DNA of 64,000 nt from Adiantum capillus-veneris (GCA_014529385.2 CM043953.1:82032338-82096337), one strand, 5' to 3'. Counted from the first letter of the stretch, positions 10,554 through 21,548 are shown. Made by a program: numbers and translations. Notes: a model not told the origin generated them from the letters alone.

Positions 10554-11164
10554 AGCGTTTTGCAATTTCCGGTGTCAGATCAGTCCCAGCGTTTTCAGTT
10601 TTCAGCACTTGGCCTCGCAGAATCAGACCCTAGCCTAGCAAATCTCACCTACTTGCAACAGATCCTTGGCGTACCGTGAGATGAGCCAGTGTTTTCAGAT
10701 TCAGCCCGCTGTCCGCAGTTTTCAGCATTTGCGTTTTAAGTGCATCGTCGTCGCGCCGTCGCCATCTCTGTCCTCTCCAACAGTGTCGGTATTCAGCAAA
10801 GAGTTAGCAGATTTCAAATTTCAGCCCCTAGCGTTTTAAGCCCGTCCTCGTCGACGTCAGCATCGTCGTCAACATCCTCGGCAAATCCATTGCATCTAGA
10901 CCATTGTACCAGATTTGTGTAATCAATAGCATAGACCTCTCGCCATAGAGAGGAGGGCCCTTGGAGAAGAGTTTGAGAATTGTCTGGTGTCGTATTCTTC
11001 TCTCTCTCTCTCTCTCTCTCAGCACCTTCATTCATAGTAGCATTCACTTTGTTTGTGAATGCTCTCTCTCTCTCTCTCTCTCTCTCTCACAGTACCTTCA
11101 TTCATAGTAGCATTCACTTTGTTTGTGATCATTGCACTCTCTCACTAAAGGAACGGAAGGCTCT

Positions 11165-11690
11165 TGTCACAAAGTGATGACGTGGCGGACATGAGAAACC
11201 CTAATTTCTGCCAGAAACCCTAATTTCCGGAAATCGCGGAGGCGGATTTTTTTTTTTGTGGAAAATGATGAGCGACGCAAATTTCGCTTTTTCTCTACTT
11301 AAATGAGAAAGAGAGAGAGAATGCTTTTGCTTTCATGTTTTGACTCTCTATGAGAGAGAGAGAGAGAGCAATTGCTTTTGATTTGAAGCTTTTGGGGCTC
11401 TGCTTTTGGGCATCCCTTGTAACCTTTAAATTAGTGGTGAGGGATTTGAATCTGGACTCTCAGGGTTAGGGTTTCACTCTCAGACTCTGCGTCCAGACTC
11501 TCTTGTACTTTCATGATTGATTAATATAAAAAGAAATACCGTAAGGGGCGCCAGTCTTTGGGGCCAATATCTCTAGGCACGGAACTCCGCCGGGCCAGTG
11601 CAAATCTATTGTGATCTGTGAATTGTTTTGAAGTGGTTATTTGGTGCTGTCGCGGTTGATTCTTGACTTGGAGTGTCCAAGTCTGTTACA
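11165..11690 (+). repeat. Solo LTR (526 bp) with perfect GCTCT duplication
   Basis: It starts TGTCACAAAGTGATGACG and ends AGTCTGTTACA. The five bases on both sides are GCTCT (11160-11164 and 11691-11695). No interior is present, so it is a solo LTR left by recombination between the two LTRs of one element. It belongs with the LTRs at 1225-1638 and 55362/60115. An ACGTGGC word lies at 11180-11186 and a (GA)n stretch near 11310-11370. Confidence 0.9.
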
Positions 11691-11787
11691 GCTCTCCCTT
11701 CTGTAAGTAAATTGAACCCTTGAGCACAGTTCGGAGCACTCATCTTGAGCAAAGTCAACATTCACTTCCGCTACACCTTACAATACA

Positions 11788-13006
11788 TGTCACGTGACAC
11801 ATCCAACCCTATGTGTCCGTGGACAAGCTACAACACGACAAGGGTTCAAATCATTCAAGTCAGTCTAGAATAGCAAGTGTTTTGGCACTTTTGTGAGTTT
11901 GTTCGCAAACCGTGCATGCCCAGGCACTTAGTGTAGATGCATATCCTCTGGTTGCACACAGCATGACCATAAGCATTCCCATCAGAATCCATCACAATTC
12001 TTCAGGGGAATTTTCAAGTGCATTTAGCCTATTTTTCTTATTTTTGACATTTTTCACTTATTATTTTTAAGTGACTTTTGTTGGAAAGTAGGTAGGGCAA
12101 ATTGAGTAAGTTTGTATATAAGCAAACCTAGGCTAGCATAAATTGGCAGAAGAGGCAGTAGGAGCACCATTGCTCAACAGGCAACTTCTCAGTAGAACCC
12201 CAAGCCCTAGCATTTTTGCTCCACAGCAACAACCTGGCGTTTTTGGACCAGATCAGCCAGCGATTTGCACTTGCAGATTCCGAGGACAACTGAACATCAG
12301 ATCAGCCTAGCGTTTTGCTTTTGCAGAACAACCGGTGACTGATCTGCAGATTTTCAGCCCTAGCGTTTTTGCATCTGTATCATTACCCAGCGTTTTGCAG
12401 ATTCACCGTGACGGAACATCAAGAAACCTCAGCGTTTTCAGTTTTCAGCCTTTAGACACCGCAGATCAAGTACCGGACCTCGTAGATCTCACCTTCCCGC
12501 AGTAGATCCTTGCCGCACGGTCAGTTTCCGCAAGGTTTACAATTTCCGCCCGGAAAACGCAGATTTCAGCATCTGTGTTTTCAGCACGTCGTCGTCGTTC
12601 CGTCGTCACCGCCATCATCACCGATAGAGTCAGAATTCAGCAGATAGAAGATTTGCAGATTTCAACCCTGAGTTTCCAGATTTCAGCCCGTTTCGTCGTC
12701 GTCCTCATCGTCGTCGACAAGTCCAAGCTTTGTAGAGATTTGTGCAATCATAAGTAGACCGCTCTTGCCATAGAGAGTGGGGTCTTCAGAGGAGGGTTTT
12801 ACAACATCTCTGGTGGCGTATTCTCTTCTCTATCTCTCAGTCTCATGCACTTTCATTCACAGTGTTGACCACTTTGTTTGTGTCCATTGCACTCTCTCAC
12901 TAAAGGAACGGAAGGCTCTTCCTCCCATAAGTAAAAGAAACCTTGAGCACAGTTCAGAGCACTCATCTTGAGCAAAGTTCAAACATTCATTCCGTTGTAC
13001 CTAACA
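11788..13006 (+). repeat. 5' LTR (1219 bp)
   Basis: TGTCACGTGACACATCC at the start and GTACCTAACA at the end, followed by TTGGTATCAGAGA. It has the same TATA region (near 12115) and the same array of AGCGTTTT-like words as the LTRs at 6295 and 9328. Confidence 0.85.
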
Positions 13007-13059
13007 TTGGTATCAGAGATTTGGCAGTGTTCTTGGGATAAATTGTGGCGTACTATTTG

Positions 13060-13830
13060 CAAGGCGTTCGAATCTACCAATGTGGATTTTCGTATCTAGT
13101 CCTCTCTTCATCGCCTGAGCCAGACATGTTTCTTGGCTGCGTACATCATAGAGTTTCAAAGACTCTAGAGATAGAGAAATCTCAGCCCCTCTGATAAACT
13201 ACATCGTTTCATTGATGGGCTTGAACCAACTCTGAAGGACGATGTGCACAAATACAACCCTACCACATTGGATGCTGCAATAGCCTATGTGGAGCGTCTT
13301 GGCGATAATCGGCACCCTACACGGATTTTTTCCCGTGGTGACAGATCTTCAAATAGCGCTCGCTATAGCCAAAGTCAGCAACACCAATCTCAGTTCAGGC
13401 AGCACACAACAGAGCCTTATTCAACTTCAAGATCCTACTTTTGAGATTGACAATCTCAAAGCGGATCTTCAAATGCTCCACTTGATCATGGGAAAGGACG
13501 TGATTTTTCTCAAGATCGGCGTTCCACTACTTAGCAAGGCTCTTTGTCAAATGCTTCTTCGACTTCAAAGAAGGATGGATTATGTACAATTTTTGGTGGT
13601 GACCATAGAGGGTATCGATGTCCCAAGAGACCAAATCAAACTGAAAAGAAATTCCAATGCGGAAACATCATCGAAGGCTGAACAACCAGCTTCTGCTCAA
13701 GATAAAGGAAAATCAATGGTCAATACAATTCATGTTTCAACGGATACGACTATTCTTATGAAGCATGCTCAATGTGACTATGTTACATTATTACATCTAC
13801 TCCTAGTTGCACATACGCAAAGTGCCATGC
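13060..13830 (+). pseudogene. gypsy gag remnant with zinc knuckle
   Basis: The conserved late gag helix reads FIDGLEPTLKDDVHKYNPTT with DAAIAYVERL after it (about 13207-13310). After a basic, Q/S-rich linker, a zinc knuckle can be read at about 13570-13615 as CTIFGGDHRGYRCP, with the second Cys replaced by Phe. Two or more frameshifts separate these blocks. The first part of gag and all of pol are missing. Confidence 0.6.
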
Positions 13831-13840
13831 CAAGGAGGAC

Positions 13841-15281
13841 CCCCACGCTTGGATGGCTACGACTTTTGGCTTAGGAGACATGCCTCTTCGCCAAAAGCCA
13901 CACTCCTTCAACGATTGGTCACACCCCTTCGCTCTACGATTGCGACTCTTCGTCCAATGGTCGCAGCTCTTTGTCGAAAGGATGTGTCTTTACGTCTAAA
14001 GTCGCGTCTCTTCACCACAAGATGTGTCTTTGCATTCATGTCTCTTCGTCTCTGATATAAGGAGCCTATTGTACTCAGTTTTAAAGCATTCATTCAATCA
14101 ATCAAACACACATTCAATCTCTTGAGTCTGAGTTTGATCTTAAGTATGAAGTTTTAAGTCTTAATTGTAGGATTAGCAGCACTAATCCTCATATTCTCCC
14201 TCTTCTTTGGAGTCTCCTCTTTCTTCTTGCTTTGTGCCAACCACCACCTATCTTATTACATTGCACATTTGGCAGTTTTTCCCTGGTATCTACTAACTAT
14301 CACCGGGTGCTCTTGATGGATTCAAATTTTGCCATGATGATGGCTATTTACTCTTCAAAGATAGAGAATGTGTGCTGAGACTTCAAGACTCAAGAGATAA
14401 GGCGCTGGATTCTCCTTATGTGTATGATGATAGTCCAAGTGCTTGCTCTAGGAGCTCATTTTACAATCTAGTCAAGAGACAATTCTGTTGATCCAAAATT
14501 CTGTTGCTACTATTACGTCTCTAGAGTGAGGGTGTCTAGACTCTATAGAGTTGCGGGGATTTTATACCAGCACTTTTTTGAGCTTGTTTGCTAGACTTAC
14601 ATTAATGGGCAAGTCCATAAATTAGTTTTTGTTGGTATGGACCCTCTTTGCATAGATGGTTTGTTTACAAGGTGCTTGGTGGGTGTTATTACTTTAAAGT
14701 GGGCATCTTACAACACTAGCATGTAGATTAGGATAGGACAGAATCATGTCCCAGGTCTCGCTACAATAGAGTGCATCAATGGAGTGAACCATTTAGGAGA
14801 TATAGGCTGATTTATAGGTCAAAGTATGTGTGAATTTCTCACATTCTGGACCAAATCTGGGGGTGGTACCAGATCTGCAGTGGGCAGCCAGGACCTTGTA
14901 TAACTGGTGGTCAATTCATCGGGTCCTTTTCTTTGCATAGTGCTCTCATTCTGCTATAAACTTGGGGGGGTATAACCTGGCATTTTTTGCTGCCCCCATC
15001 AGCCTGGCATTTTCAGCCTATTGCCCCTCTTCCTGCAGCTTCTTCCTTTCACTATTTGAATAGCTATCAATACCATCTCTTAGGCTCATTAGTAGCGCCC
15101 CTGCTGCACATCATTGGTACCATTATCTTTACCATCATCCTTTCCATCCTCTGCTGCACGAACCTGCAAGACTCAGCTATCCCCGTAGCTGCCTGATCCG
15201 TGTTTTTTGCATATAGCATTTTTGCATGCTCAATCATGGCACTCTTTTTCCACATCTGAATCAGAATCGGCTCTCTTTCAG
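13841..15281 (+). other. No gene recognised; possibly intron or transposon remnant upstream of Fcf2 exons
   Basis: No long open frame with family similarity is seen. A stretch near 14055-14275 (a TATAAGGAGCC box, polypyrimidine-rich, ending TTACATTGCACA) has the look of an LTR, but no primer site follows and no second copy exists here. The last part (about 14970-15281) ends in a polypyrimidine tract and CTCTTTCAG, a good splice acceptor for the exon at 15282, so at least that part is probably intron. Confidence 0.35.
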
Positions 15282-15584
15282 GTTGGTACAGTGATTGGAG
15301 GTCCAGCAGATTTTTACTCTGGAAGATTGACGAAGAAAGAACAAAAGAACTCCCTCGCCAATGAACTCCTTTCAAATACTTCGCTTTCTAACTACAGGTG
15401 AGACTACATCCTTTTACCTTATTTCATGTTTGCTGTGACTTCGGATGGTTAAGAGGGTTCTGTATCTTTTTTGCTCCGCAGGAAACGAAAATACCTTGAG
15501 ATTCAAGATCAAAAGCAGGCAGGGGGAAAAGGATTTATGAAAAAAAAGAAAATGAAGAGAACTCCAGCATGGGCTAAGATTTAG
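15282..15584 (+). CDS. Fcf2-type pre-rRNA processing protein, last two exons
   Basis: Two exons, 15282-15397 and 15482-15584, join across an 84-bp intron (GTGAG...CGCAG) that splits an Arg codon, giving 72 residues to a TAG. The product begins VGTVIGGPADFYSGRLTKKE and continues with an acidic/Leu stretch, a Y-R-K-R-K block and a lysine-rich end. This is the C-terminal Fcf2 domain of yeast Fcf2 and human TDIF2/DNTTIP2, nucleolar factors needed for early 18S pre-rRNA cleavages. Upstream, CTCTTTCAG precedes the first exon; if that acceptor is used, FQ of the common FQVGT motif would be encoded by the previous exon or lie in the acceptor. Earlier exons are not seen and may lie beyond the retrotransposon block. 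The visible frame and splice sites are intact. Whether the locus is a working gene or a fragment is undecided. Confidence 0.75.
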
Positions 15585-15961
15585 GGGATCTACTTTTGCA
15601 GCCTGCTCATGATTCCAGGGAACGTTGAAGTCATTCTCCCAGGTCCCTTTTTTTGAGCAGTATGAAGGCCACTCTAATCAATAAATTGGTTGCACTATTT
15701 TCATTCTAGAGGAGGCTCCCTGCTCCCTTTGCAATAGAGCTCGTGTTATTCTAAGCTTTGTAAGGTCTCTTTCTTGGAACCAACACCAAGGCATCATTCA
15801 AAGGCAATTTCCATTTTCACTAGGGCTCTTTCCTAGCAAAGAATGTTTTCAACATTACTGCAAGCAAACACACAGGCAAAAGAATGTCGGTAAGCCTATG
15901 CATATCATCTCCCATGTTAACTACCCCTCAAGCTCAAATGAGATGACCACCTATAGAAGCC

Positions 15962-15997
<36 letters not shown>

Positions 15998-17179
15998 GTC
16001 AGTGCTCTTGAGTTCCTCCTCTTAAGTGGATTCAAATTAGCCAGCATCAACACACAAAGGTGGGGAGAAGGGAAGTAACTTAATAGAAAGTAAGGCAAAC
16101 TCTTGCAAGACTTGGGTGGAGGCTCCAACATGGTACTAAAGACCCTTTAAGGAAATCCATAGCATGGGATTTGCAAAAGAAAAACCACTTAGCCAAACTG
16201 AGAAGTGAGGAGTCTAGCTATGTCAAAAAGATGGGAGGTCTTGGAGACACCGATTAGTGCACAAATCGAGGTCGTGAGAACATGGACAAGGAAGCAATAA
16301 CAACAAGGGTAGCCACTAGATATCTGCTAGGAACCCTTTTTAGCATGAGCACCCAAACATTTGACCACACATGGCCCTTTTATATGAAGTAATAAACAAC
16401 TAAGACAAGGGGCCATACCTTGATCACATAAAGAAAGGTCGGGGTTTCTACATAAAGCAAGGAACTGCCTAGACACGGCTTTGTTCAGATGCAACAATCT
16501 TGGCCCAACATATGGTGTTTCAACATGAAAATAAGTATGTAATGGAATTGGCCTATTAACTTTGAGAGTATCGGAAATTAGAGAAGTACTTTTATGAAAT
16601 TACTTTGTGAGCATAGCGGATGAACATATTTGATGGTAGCAACATACATACAACATTTAGTCAACTTGGCATGATCAATACTTTTGCAAGAGAGAGAATT
16701 CAGAGAACACGACAATACTTGAGGACCGGATTTATGTGGAGCCGATCCCCCCTCCAATAGGCATTTATATTATAGTTTCTCTCATCAAGAGAGACTTGTT
16801 ACAATACAATCTTTGTGTTCCTTGTGACCTAGGTGATGCAATGAAGATGGAAAGATTCATGCATCACGAGCATAACATAAACTTTGTGGAAAGCATTAAC
16901 TATCCCAAGCCTCAGTCCCAAGACCTCAAACACCTTCGAAGGTGGAGAGAGCTAGTAGGGAATGAGGGTAGGGAAGAGGAAGAAGAAACATTTCATAGGA
17001 AAAAGAACTAGTTCCTCACTTATCATTACTCTTCTTGTTAGCATACATAATAGCATAGTAATGAAGATGGAGAAGATGACAAGCTTTAAGCATTGAAGCA
17101 TGACTCTTGGTTGGATCTGCATTACATAGCCAAGAGTGTTGGTGTAGGTTCTCAACCGCTCTACTTGCTTGGAGAAGGA
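15585..17179 (+). other. No recognised gene; 3' flank of Fcf2 exons with a (TC)n tract
   Basis: The first few hundred bases are probably Fcf2 3' UTR. A (TC)n tract lies at about 15965-15995. A 91-codon frame (16736-17011) with an acidic end has no family resemblance and sits in a region with many stops, so it is not called as a gene. The segment near 17150-17179 is the left target of the TRIM-like element. Confidence 0.4.
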
Positions 17180-17369
17180 TGTTGGGGTATAGGCGTCTGT
17201 GCCTTGCCCGGCCACCTAGAGTCTGGGCGCCTAGTGACTTGTATACCTTATACATAGCATAAGTGTATAGGGGGCTGCTCACTCTTTGAGTCTCCCCACC
17301 CATATCTGTGTGTCGTGTGTCTCCTTCTCTCTCTCACTCTCCGTCTGTGGTGCTCCCCGATCCCCTTCA
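17180..17369 (+). repeat. 5' LTR of the TRIM-like element (190 bp)
   Basis: TG...CA ends; same length and boundaries as the copy at 18232-18421. It contains a (TC)n-like pyrimidine stretch near its end. Confidence 0.93.
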
Positions 17370-17371
17370 AT

Positions 17372-17388
17372 TGGTATCAGAGCTATGG
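17372..17388 (+). other. Primer binding site, extended match to initiator tRNA-Met
   Basis: TGGTATCAGAGCTATGG lies directly after the LTR and the bases AT. It extends the usual 12-base match to 17 bases, consistent with the plant initiator tRNA-Met 3' end. It is the longest primer match in the window. Confidence 0.85.
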
Positions 17389-18231
17389 TGACCGCGGAGA
17401 GCACGATGGCTTTGAGAGCTTCGAGACGATAGCTCGCTCGCTCTCGACGGTGGAGTTCGATCGCGGAGTTTCACGCAGAGCGATTTTAGCTTGAGGAGAA
17501 TTGTCTTTGGAGCTTAGGAGCTTGGTGTGGTCAAGCTTGGTCGAGGAGGCGGTTGCGGCTTCCTTAGTGAGAGGAGCTTTTGAGCTCAGTGGAGCTCATT
17601 AGAGAAGTGCTCGGCGGAGGAGAGCTTGACATTCGAGTGCTTGGATGCTATTGTGGCAGAGCTCTTGCGTTGGAGCTTGCATTGAGAGGACATTGCATCA
17701 CGCACAGTGGAGCAAGAGCAGGTTGAAGACTGTGTGCAGCTCGTTTTTGCCATTTTCGGGCTCTAAAACGCAGTTTTTTGCGTAGCTCCGTCATAGAGAG
17801 TCAGATCTACATGATCCAGAAGTCTAGGTCAGGGTTTTGGCACGCTCCGGACGCGATGGTGATGTCTATTTGTTGAAATTATGCTTTGAATTACAACAGG
17901 TACAGCAGCAGGTTTATTTGTGCACTTTCGGGTCCCAAAAACACTGTTTTTGGTATATCTCACACACACGAAGTATTTTTTGCAGCAACCAGCAAATTCA
18001 TAGGTGTACACAGGTTTTTGGATATGCATTTGTCCAGAGAGCCACTCATGCGAGAGTTAGCTATGTTGCCATGGTCTTGGCGGTTTATGTATGCCATATA
18101 TGGATTTGTGTATTTGTTTATGGCTGAGATTATTTGAGCGGTACTCCGGCAAGAGCGGTTTTCTCTCGCCTTTTGTAGTCTTTAGATTAGGTTCTCTTGC
18201 TTAAAGACACAGTCGCCTTTAAGTGGGAGGT

Positions 18232-18421
18232 TGTTGGGGTATAGGCGCCTGTGCCTTGCCCGGCCGCCCAGAGTCTGGGCGCCCACTGACTTGTATACCT
18301 TATACATAGCATAAGTGTATAGGGGGTTGCTCACTCTTTGAGTCTCCCCACCCATATCTGTGTGTCGTGTGTCTCCTTCTCTCTCTCACTCTTCGTCTGT
18401 GGTGCTCCCCGATCCCCTTCA
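18232..18421 (+). repeat. 3' LTR of the TRIM-like element (190 bp)
   Basis: Second copy of the 190-bp repeat, preceded by a purine-rich tract and followed by AAGGA. Confidence 0.93.
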
Positions 18422-18699
18422 AAGGAGAGGGAGCTCTTGTCTTACTTAGTGGGTAGAGGATCCCTTTTTATCCTACGACATCTTTCCAAGATGGATGACT
18501 AATCCATTTGGTGCTTGGTAGACATAGCTGCCGCAAGCATGTCTGCTCTTTAGTCCATTTCATTCTCTCAAAGTAGAGTGACAAATTCTACTTGGTGTTT
18601 GAGAGATGTCGTCATCACAAACATGATTCTAAGCATGCATACTATTTAAATTTGTGCACAATGAAAAAGAGAACTAGTCTTATAAGACAAAAACATGGG

Positions 18700-19089
18700 T
18701 CATTTAAAAGAAATTTGTACATTTGCGTACTCTAGTGTAACATCTTTAAAAGGATAATTTTTGAACTTAATAAGATACCGTCGAATAATCTTACCAGGTC
18801 GCAGTACCTTGTCTTCATGCTGAAGAATAGCTTCGGGTTGTAGCACCTCTTCTTGGTCTTCAACTTCAGGGGGGTCTTCAATAATTGGTTCACTTGGTGG
18901 ATCTCTTTTGTAGGGATTAAGTAGGCTCACATGAAAAGCATTGTGTATGAGCCAATGGTTGGGCAACTTGAGTTGGTAAGCCGTCTCATTGATAGGCTTC
19001 AAGATTTGGAAAGGACCATAGTATCTTTTTGCTAGCGTAGCATAATACTTTTGATGGCCCGTAGGATTTTTACTCGTCGTTTGCCTCAA
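18700..19089 (-). pseudogene. Integrase C-terminal SH3-like domain and chromodomain
   Basis: YYGPFQILKPINETAYQLKL and NAFHVSLLNPYK form the SH3-like domain. A DPPSEPIIEDPPEVED linker and a chromodomain-like end (ILQHEDKVLRPGKIIRRYL, IKFKNYPFKDVTLEYA) follow. The chromodomain would target integration to chromatin marks. The open end stops at 18700. Confidence 0.75.
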
Positions 19090-19125
19090 TGGAGCCTTAG
19101 GAAACTTAAGTAAAACCCAATCATT

Positions 19126-19910
19126 TTATTTGAACGTTAAGGCCCTTCTTTGCTTATCAGCAATAGCTTTTTGCCTTTGTTGAGAGATGGATATGGCCTC
19201 CTTAATCGCTTGAAAAGATTCTTGTAGGTCACGGTTATACTCATCGAAAGCGAAGATCTTCCCATGTACTTTAAGTAGGAAGGGACTTTTAGGTCTTCCC
19301 TCAATTATTTCAAAAGGTGCTTTTCCCGTAGAAATATGTACAGTATTATTGTAGGCATACTCTACAAGAAGTGAGTACTTTTCCCATTGTGATCGTTGAT
19401 CTACTTCTGTAACATAAGTCTTTAGTAGATCGAGTATCGTAAGATTGACTATCTCACTTTGGCCATCCGTTTGTGGGTGATAGGCTGAAGAGAAATTCAA
19501 TCTTGGTCCTAGATTTTCAAAGAGACCTTTCCAAAAATTACTGTTCATTCTAGGGTCTCTATGTAACACGATGGATGTTGGTAATCCATGGTGTTTGAAA
19601 ATCTGTGATATGAAGAGAGTTTCCATTTGGTGTGCTGTAATAGTCTTTTTGACAGGAATAAAGTGTGCTTGCTTGCTAAACCTGTCAACTATTGTCCATA
19701 TTCCCGTATTCCCATGGATAGACTTGGGTAATCCAAAGATGAAATACATGGATATACTTGTCCATGATGAATTTGGGATAGGCAAGGGGCTGGAGTAATC
19801 CAGGTTGCTTCCCTCGATCATACTTGGTCTTTTGGCATACTACACATTTTGAAGCATACTCTTGTATGTCCACTTTTGCAGGCCAATAGAAATACGTCTC
19901 TACTCCTCAA
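19126..19910 (-). pseudogene. Integrase with replaced catalytic residues
   Basis: The zinc-binding end is visible as ASKCVVCQKTKYDRGKQPG. The core has SISMYFIFGLPKSI, where the family has SMDF, so the first catalytic Asp is Tyr. The second block reads IVLHRDPRMNSNFWKGLF, where the family has SDRDP, so the second catalytic Asp is His. HPQTDGQSEIVN keeps the Glu. The C-terminal part up to QRRALTFK is open. Two of three catalytic acids are lost. Confidence 0.8.
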
Positions 19911-19999
19911 AGAGTAGGTTGAATGCCTCTATGCCCTGCATAGGGACATACATAACTTTCTCACGAAGGGAATGGGTAACACATAGCTTATTTCCGTGG

Positions 20000-20467
20000 A
20001 GAAGATCACCATCCTACAAGGTGAATGATTCCTCTTTCTTCCCCAAAGCAAGGGCTGACATTATGTTTCTAAAGTCAGGGTCAGTAGCATACTCATCTAT
20101 CATAGAAGATAGATCATTGTAAGTAGCTATAGACACCGCATTAACTTTTGGTTGTCGTGAAAGTACATCAGTCACTTGATTGTGCTTACCAGCAATGTGA
20201 AAGTACATCAGTCACTTGATTGTGCTTACCAACAATGTGAGCAATATGGAAATTAAATTGCAAAAGAAAATTTACCCACCTCATTTGTTTGTCGAAAAGC
20301 TTGGTTTGTGTCATGAAGTACTTGAGACTTTGGTGGTCTGTTCGTCGAATGAATGGAGTCCCCAATAAGTAATGCTTCCATGTGTCTAGGGCATGTAGAA
20401 CATCTAAAAGCTCTTTCTCATAACTGGCCAAGACACGTTCATCCCGTATTGAGCCTTCGGCTCTCAT
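20000..20467 (-). pseudogene. RNase H with frame-breaking tandem duplication
   Basis: The frame reads SYEKELLDVLHALDTWKHYL, FIRRTDHQSLKYF and IVGKHNQVTDVLS, the Ty3/gypsy RNase H ending. The last block is then repeated in another frame as IAGKHNQVTDVLSRQPKVNA, because 40 bp are duplicated in tandem (20159-20198 and 20199-20238). Forty is not a multiple of three, so the duplication shifts the integrase out of frame. Confidence 0.8.
20159..20238 (-). repeat. 40-bp tandem duplication in RNase H
   Basis: Two adjacent 40-bp units differ by a single base (CCAGCAATG versus CCAACAATG). The near identity means the duplication is recent relative to the decay of the element, or was preserved by conversion. 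Confidence 0.9.
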
Positions 20468-20762
20468 ATGCTATGGCATACCCTTCTTGAAGCAAAACTG
20501 CTCCAAGGAAATCACCACAAGCATCACATTGGACCTCAAATGGCTTTGAGAGATCTGGAAGTATGAGGACTGGTTGGGAGGTAGGCTTCTCTTTGAGCTT
20601 GTCAAAAGCATTTTGCTCCTTTGCAGTCCAAAAATATTTAACGTTCTTCTTTGTTAAGTCATGTAATGGTCCTGCTATTTGAGAGAATTTTTCTATGAAG
20701 TGTCTATAGCATGCACATATACCAATAAAGCTTCTTAGCTCATGTAGATTCCTTGGATTAGG

Positions 20763-21460
20763 CTATGCTTTTATTACCTCCAACTTTGATGGATCCATAT
20801 GGATACCATCTTGAGAGATAATGTGACCTAAGTATTGAATGTCTTGAAGGAAAAATTCGCTTTTCTTTTGGTTGAGGAAAAGCTTGTTCTCCGTTAATGC
20901 TTGAAAAATCACTTGGAGATGTTGCTTATGTTCCTCCAAAGACTTGGAGTATATTATCAAAGGACACTCCAATGAATTTGTGATAGGGTCTAAAAGTTTT
21001 CTCCATTAGACAATTGAACGTGGCTGGTACATTAGTCAAGCCAAAAGGCATGACTAGAATTCATAAACACCAAAGTTGTGTGAAACGCGGTCTTTAAGAT
21101 ATCTTCATCCACTATCTTATTTGATGATAGCCACTTTTGAGGTCAATCCTATTGAAGTGGGTGGAGCCTTGTAGCTTATCAAACAGATACTCGAGGCACG
21201 GAAAATCTATTTTTGATAGTGATATGGGTTAGTGCTCAATAGTCCACACACATACGATATGTACCATCTTTCTTTTGCACTAACACGACTCGAGAACAAA
21301 AGGGAGAGGAGCTAGGCGTCACCATCCCTTTGTCTACCAAATCTTGTACTTGCCTCATGATCTCCTCTTTTTGAGCTTGAGAAACTCGATAAGGAGGCTT
21401 GTTAGGCGTGAGCTTCCTGGAAGGAGCTCAATGCGATGGTCATCATCACCTCGTTTTGGA
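20763..21460 (-). pseudogene. Reverse transcriptase, degenerate
   Basis: Readable blocks are VSQAQKEEIMRQVQDLVDKG, VVLVQKKDGTYRMCVDY (about 21235-21290), a damaged F-x-x-D-L-K-S-G-Y-H region near 21130-21180, and [15 protein letters not shown] with FLNQKKSEFF (20972-20763). The FxDD catalytic motif that should stand just before IIYSKS is not readable; a small deletion and frame change fall there. Confidence 0.75.
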
Positions 21461-21548
21461 GGTAAGTCCATAGGGTTATCATCGATGAACACATCTTGGA
21501 ATCCTTTTAGAAAATTAGACAAGTCTAACTCTTCATTATTCCTACCAT

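Larger units (their letters stand above)
1639..11782 (+). mobile_element. Ty3/gypsy retrotransposon with nested insertions; 5' end displaced
   Basis: Order on the plus strand is gag, protease, reverse transcriptase, RNase H, integrase, SH3/chromodomain-like tail, polypurine tract (5720-5731) and 3' LTR (from 5732), the Ty3/gypsy order. The 5' LTR and the start of gag were displaced to the left by the insertion ending at 1638. The 3' LTR is cut into three pieces, 5732-6294, 10554-11164 and 11691-11782, by a non-autonomous relative and by a solo LTR. Removing the insertions gives an LTR of about 1.26 kb, close to the 1.19-1.23 kb of its relatives. Every coding block contains stops or frameshifts. 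Confidence 0.85.
5732..11782 (+). repeat. 3' LTR of the gypsy element in three pieces (5732-6294, 10554-11164, 11691-11782)
   Basis: The LTR starts TGTCACGTGCACATC after the purine tract AAAAGAAGGAGA and ends in CACCTTACA. A TATAAATA box lies at 6033-6040. From there to the end the sequence carries many copies of CTAGCGTTTT-like words. The first break has AGCAT on the left (6290-6294) and AGCGT on the right (10554-10558). The second has GCTCT on both sides (11160-11164 and 11691-11695). These duplications identify the three pieces as one original LTR. Confidence 0.85.
11788..13840 (+). mobile_element. 5' part of a third gypsy element of the TGTCACGTG family
   Basis: A complete 5' LTR (11788-13006) is followed by a primer site (13007-13018) and a degenerate gag. 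The element loses recognisable sequence after about 13.84 kb and has no 3' LTR nearby, so it is truncated. It starts five bases (ATACA) after the end of the preceding LTR. Confidence 0.75.
17180..18421 (+). mobile_element. TRIM-like LTR retrotransposon, 1242 bp, with perfect AAGGA duplication
   Basis: Two 190-bp direct repeats (17180-17369 and 18232-18421) start TGTTGGGGTATAGG and end GATCCCCTTCA. The flanks are AAGGA on both sides (17175-17179 and 18422-18426). A primer site lies two bases after the 5' LTR and a purine tract AAGTGGGAGG precedes the 3' LTR. The 862-bp interior has no gag or pol similarity; a 96-codon frame at 17837-18127 has no retroviral signature. The LTRs differ at about seven positions, mainly transitions. 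Terminal-repeat retrotransposons in miniature have such short LTRs and no coding; the interior is longer than in classical TRIMs. Mobilisation must come from another element. Confidence 0.93.

Noticed and set aside
13826-14275. LTR-like region with TATA box and TTGCACA end
   Set aside because: No primer site follows, no second copy and no target duplication could be read.
16736-17011. 91-codon frame with an acidic end
   Set aside because: No known motif, surrounded by stops; composition gives no support.
17837-18127. 96-codon frame in the TRIM-like element
   Set aside because: No gag or pol signature and the overlapping frame is equally open; likely chance.
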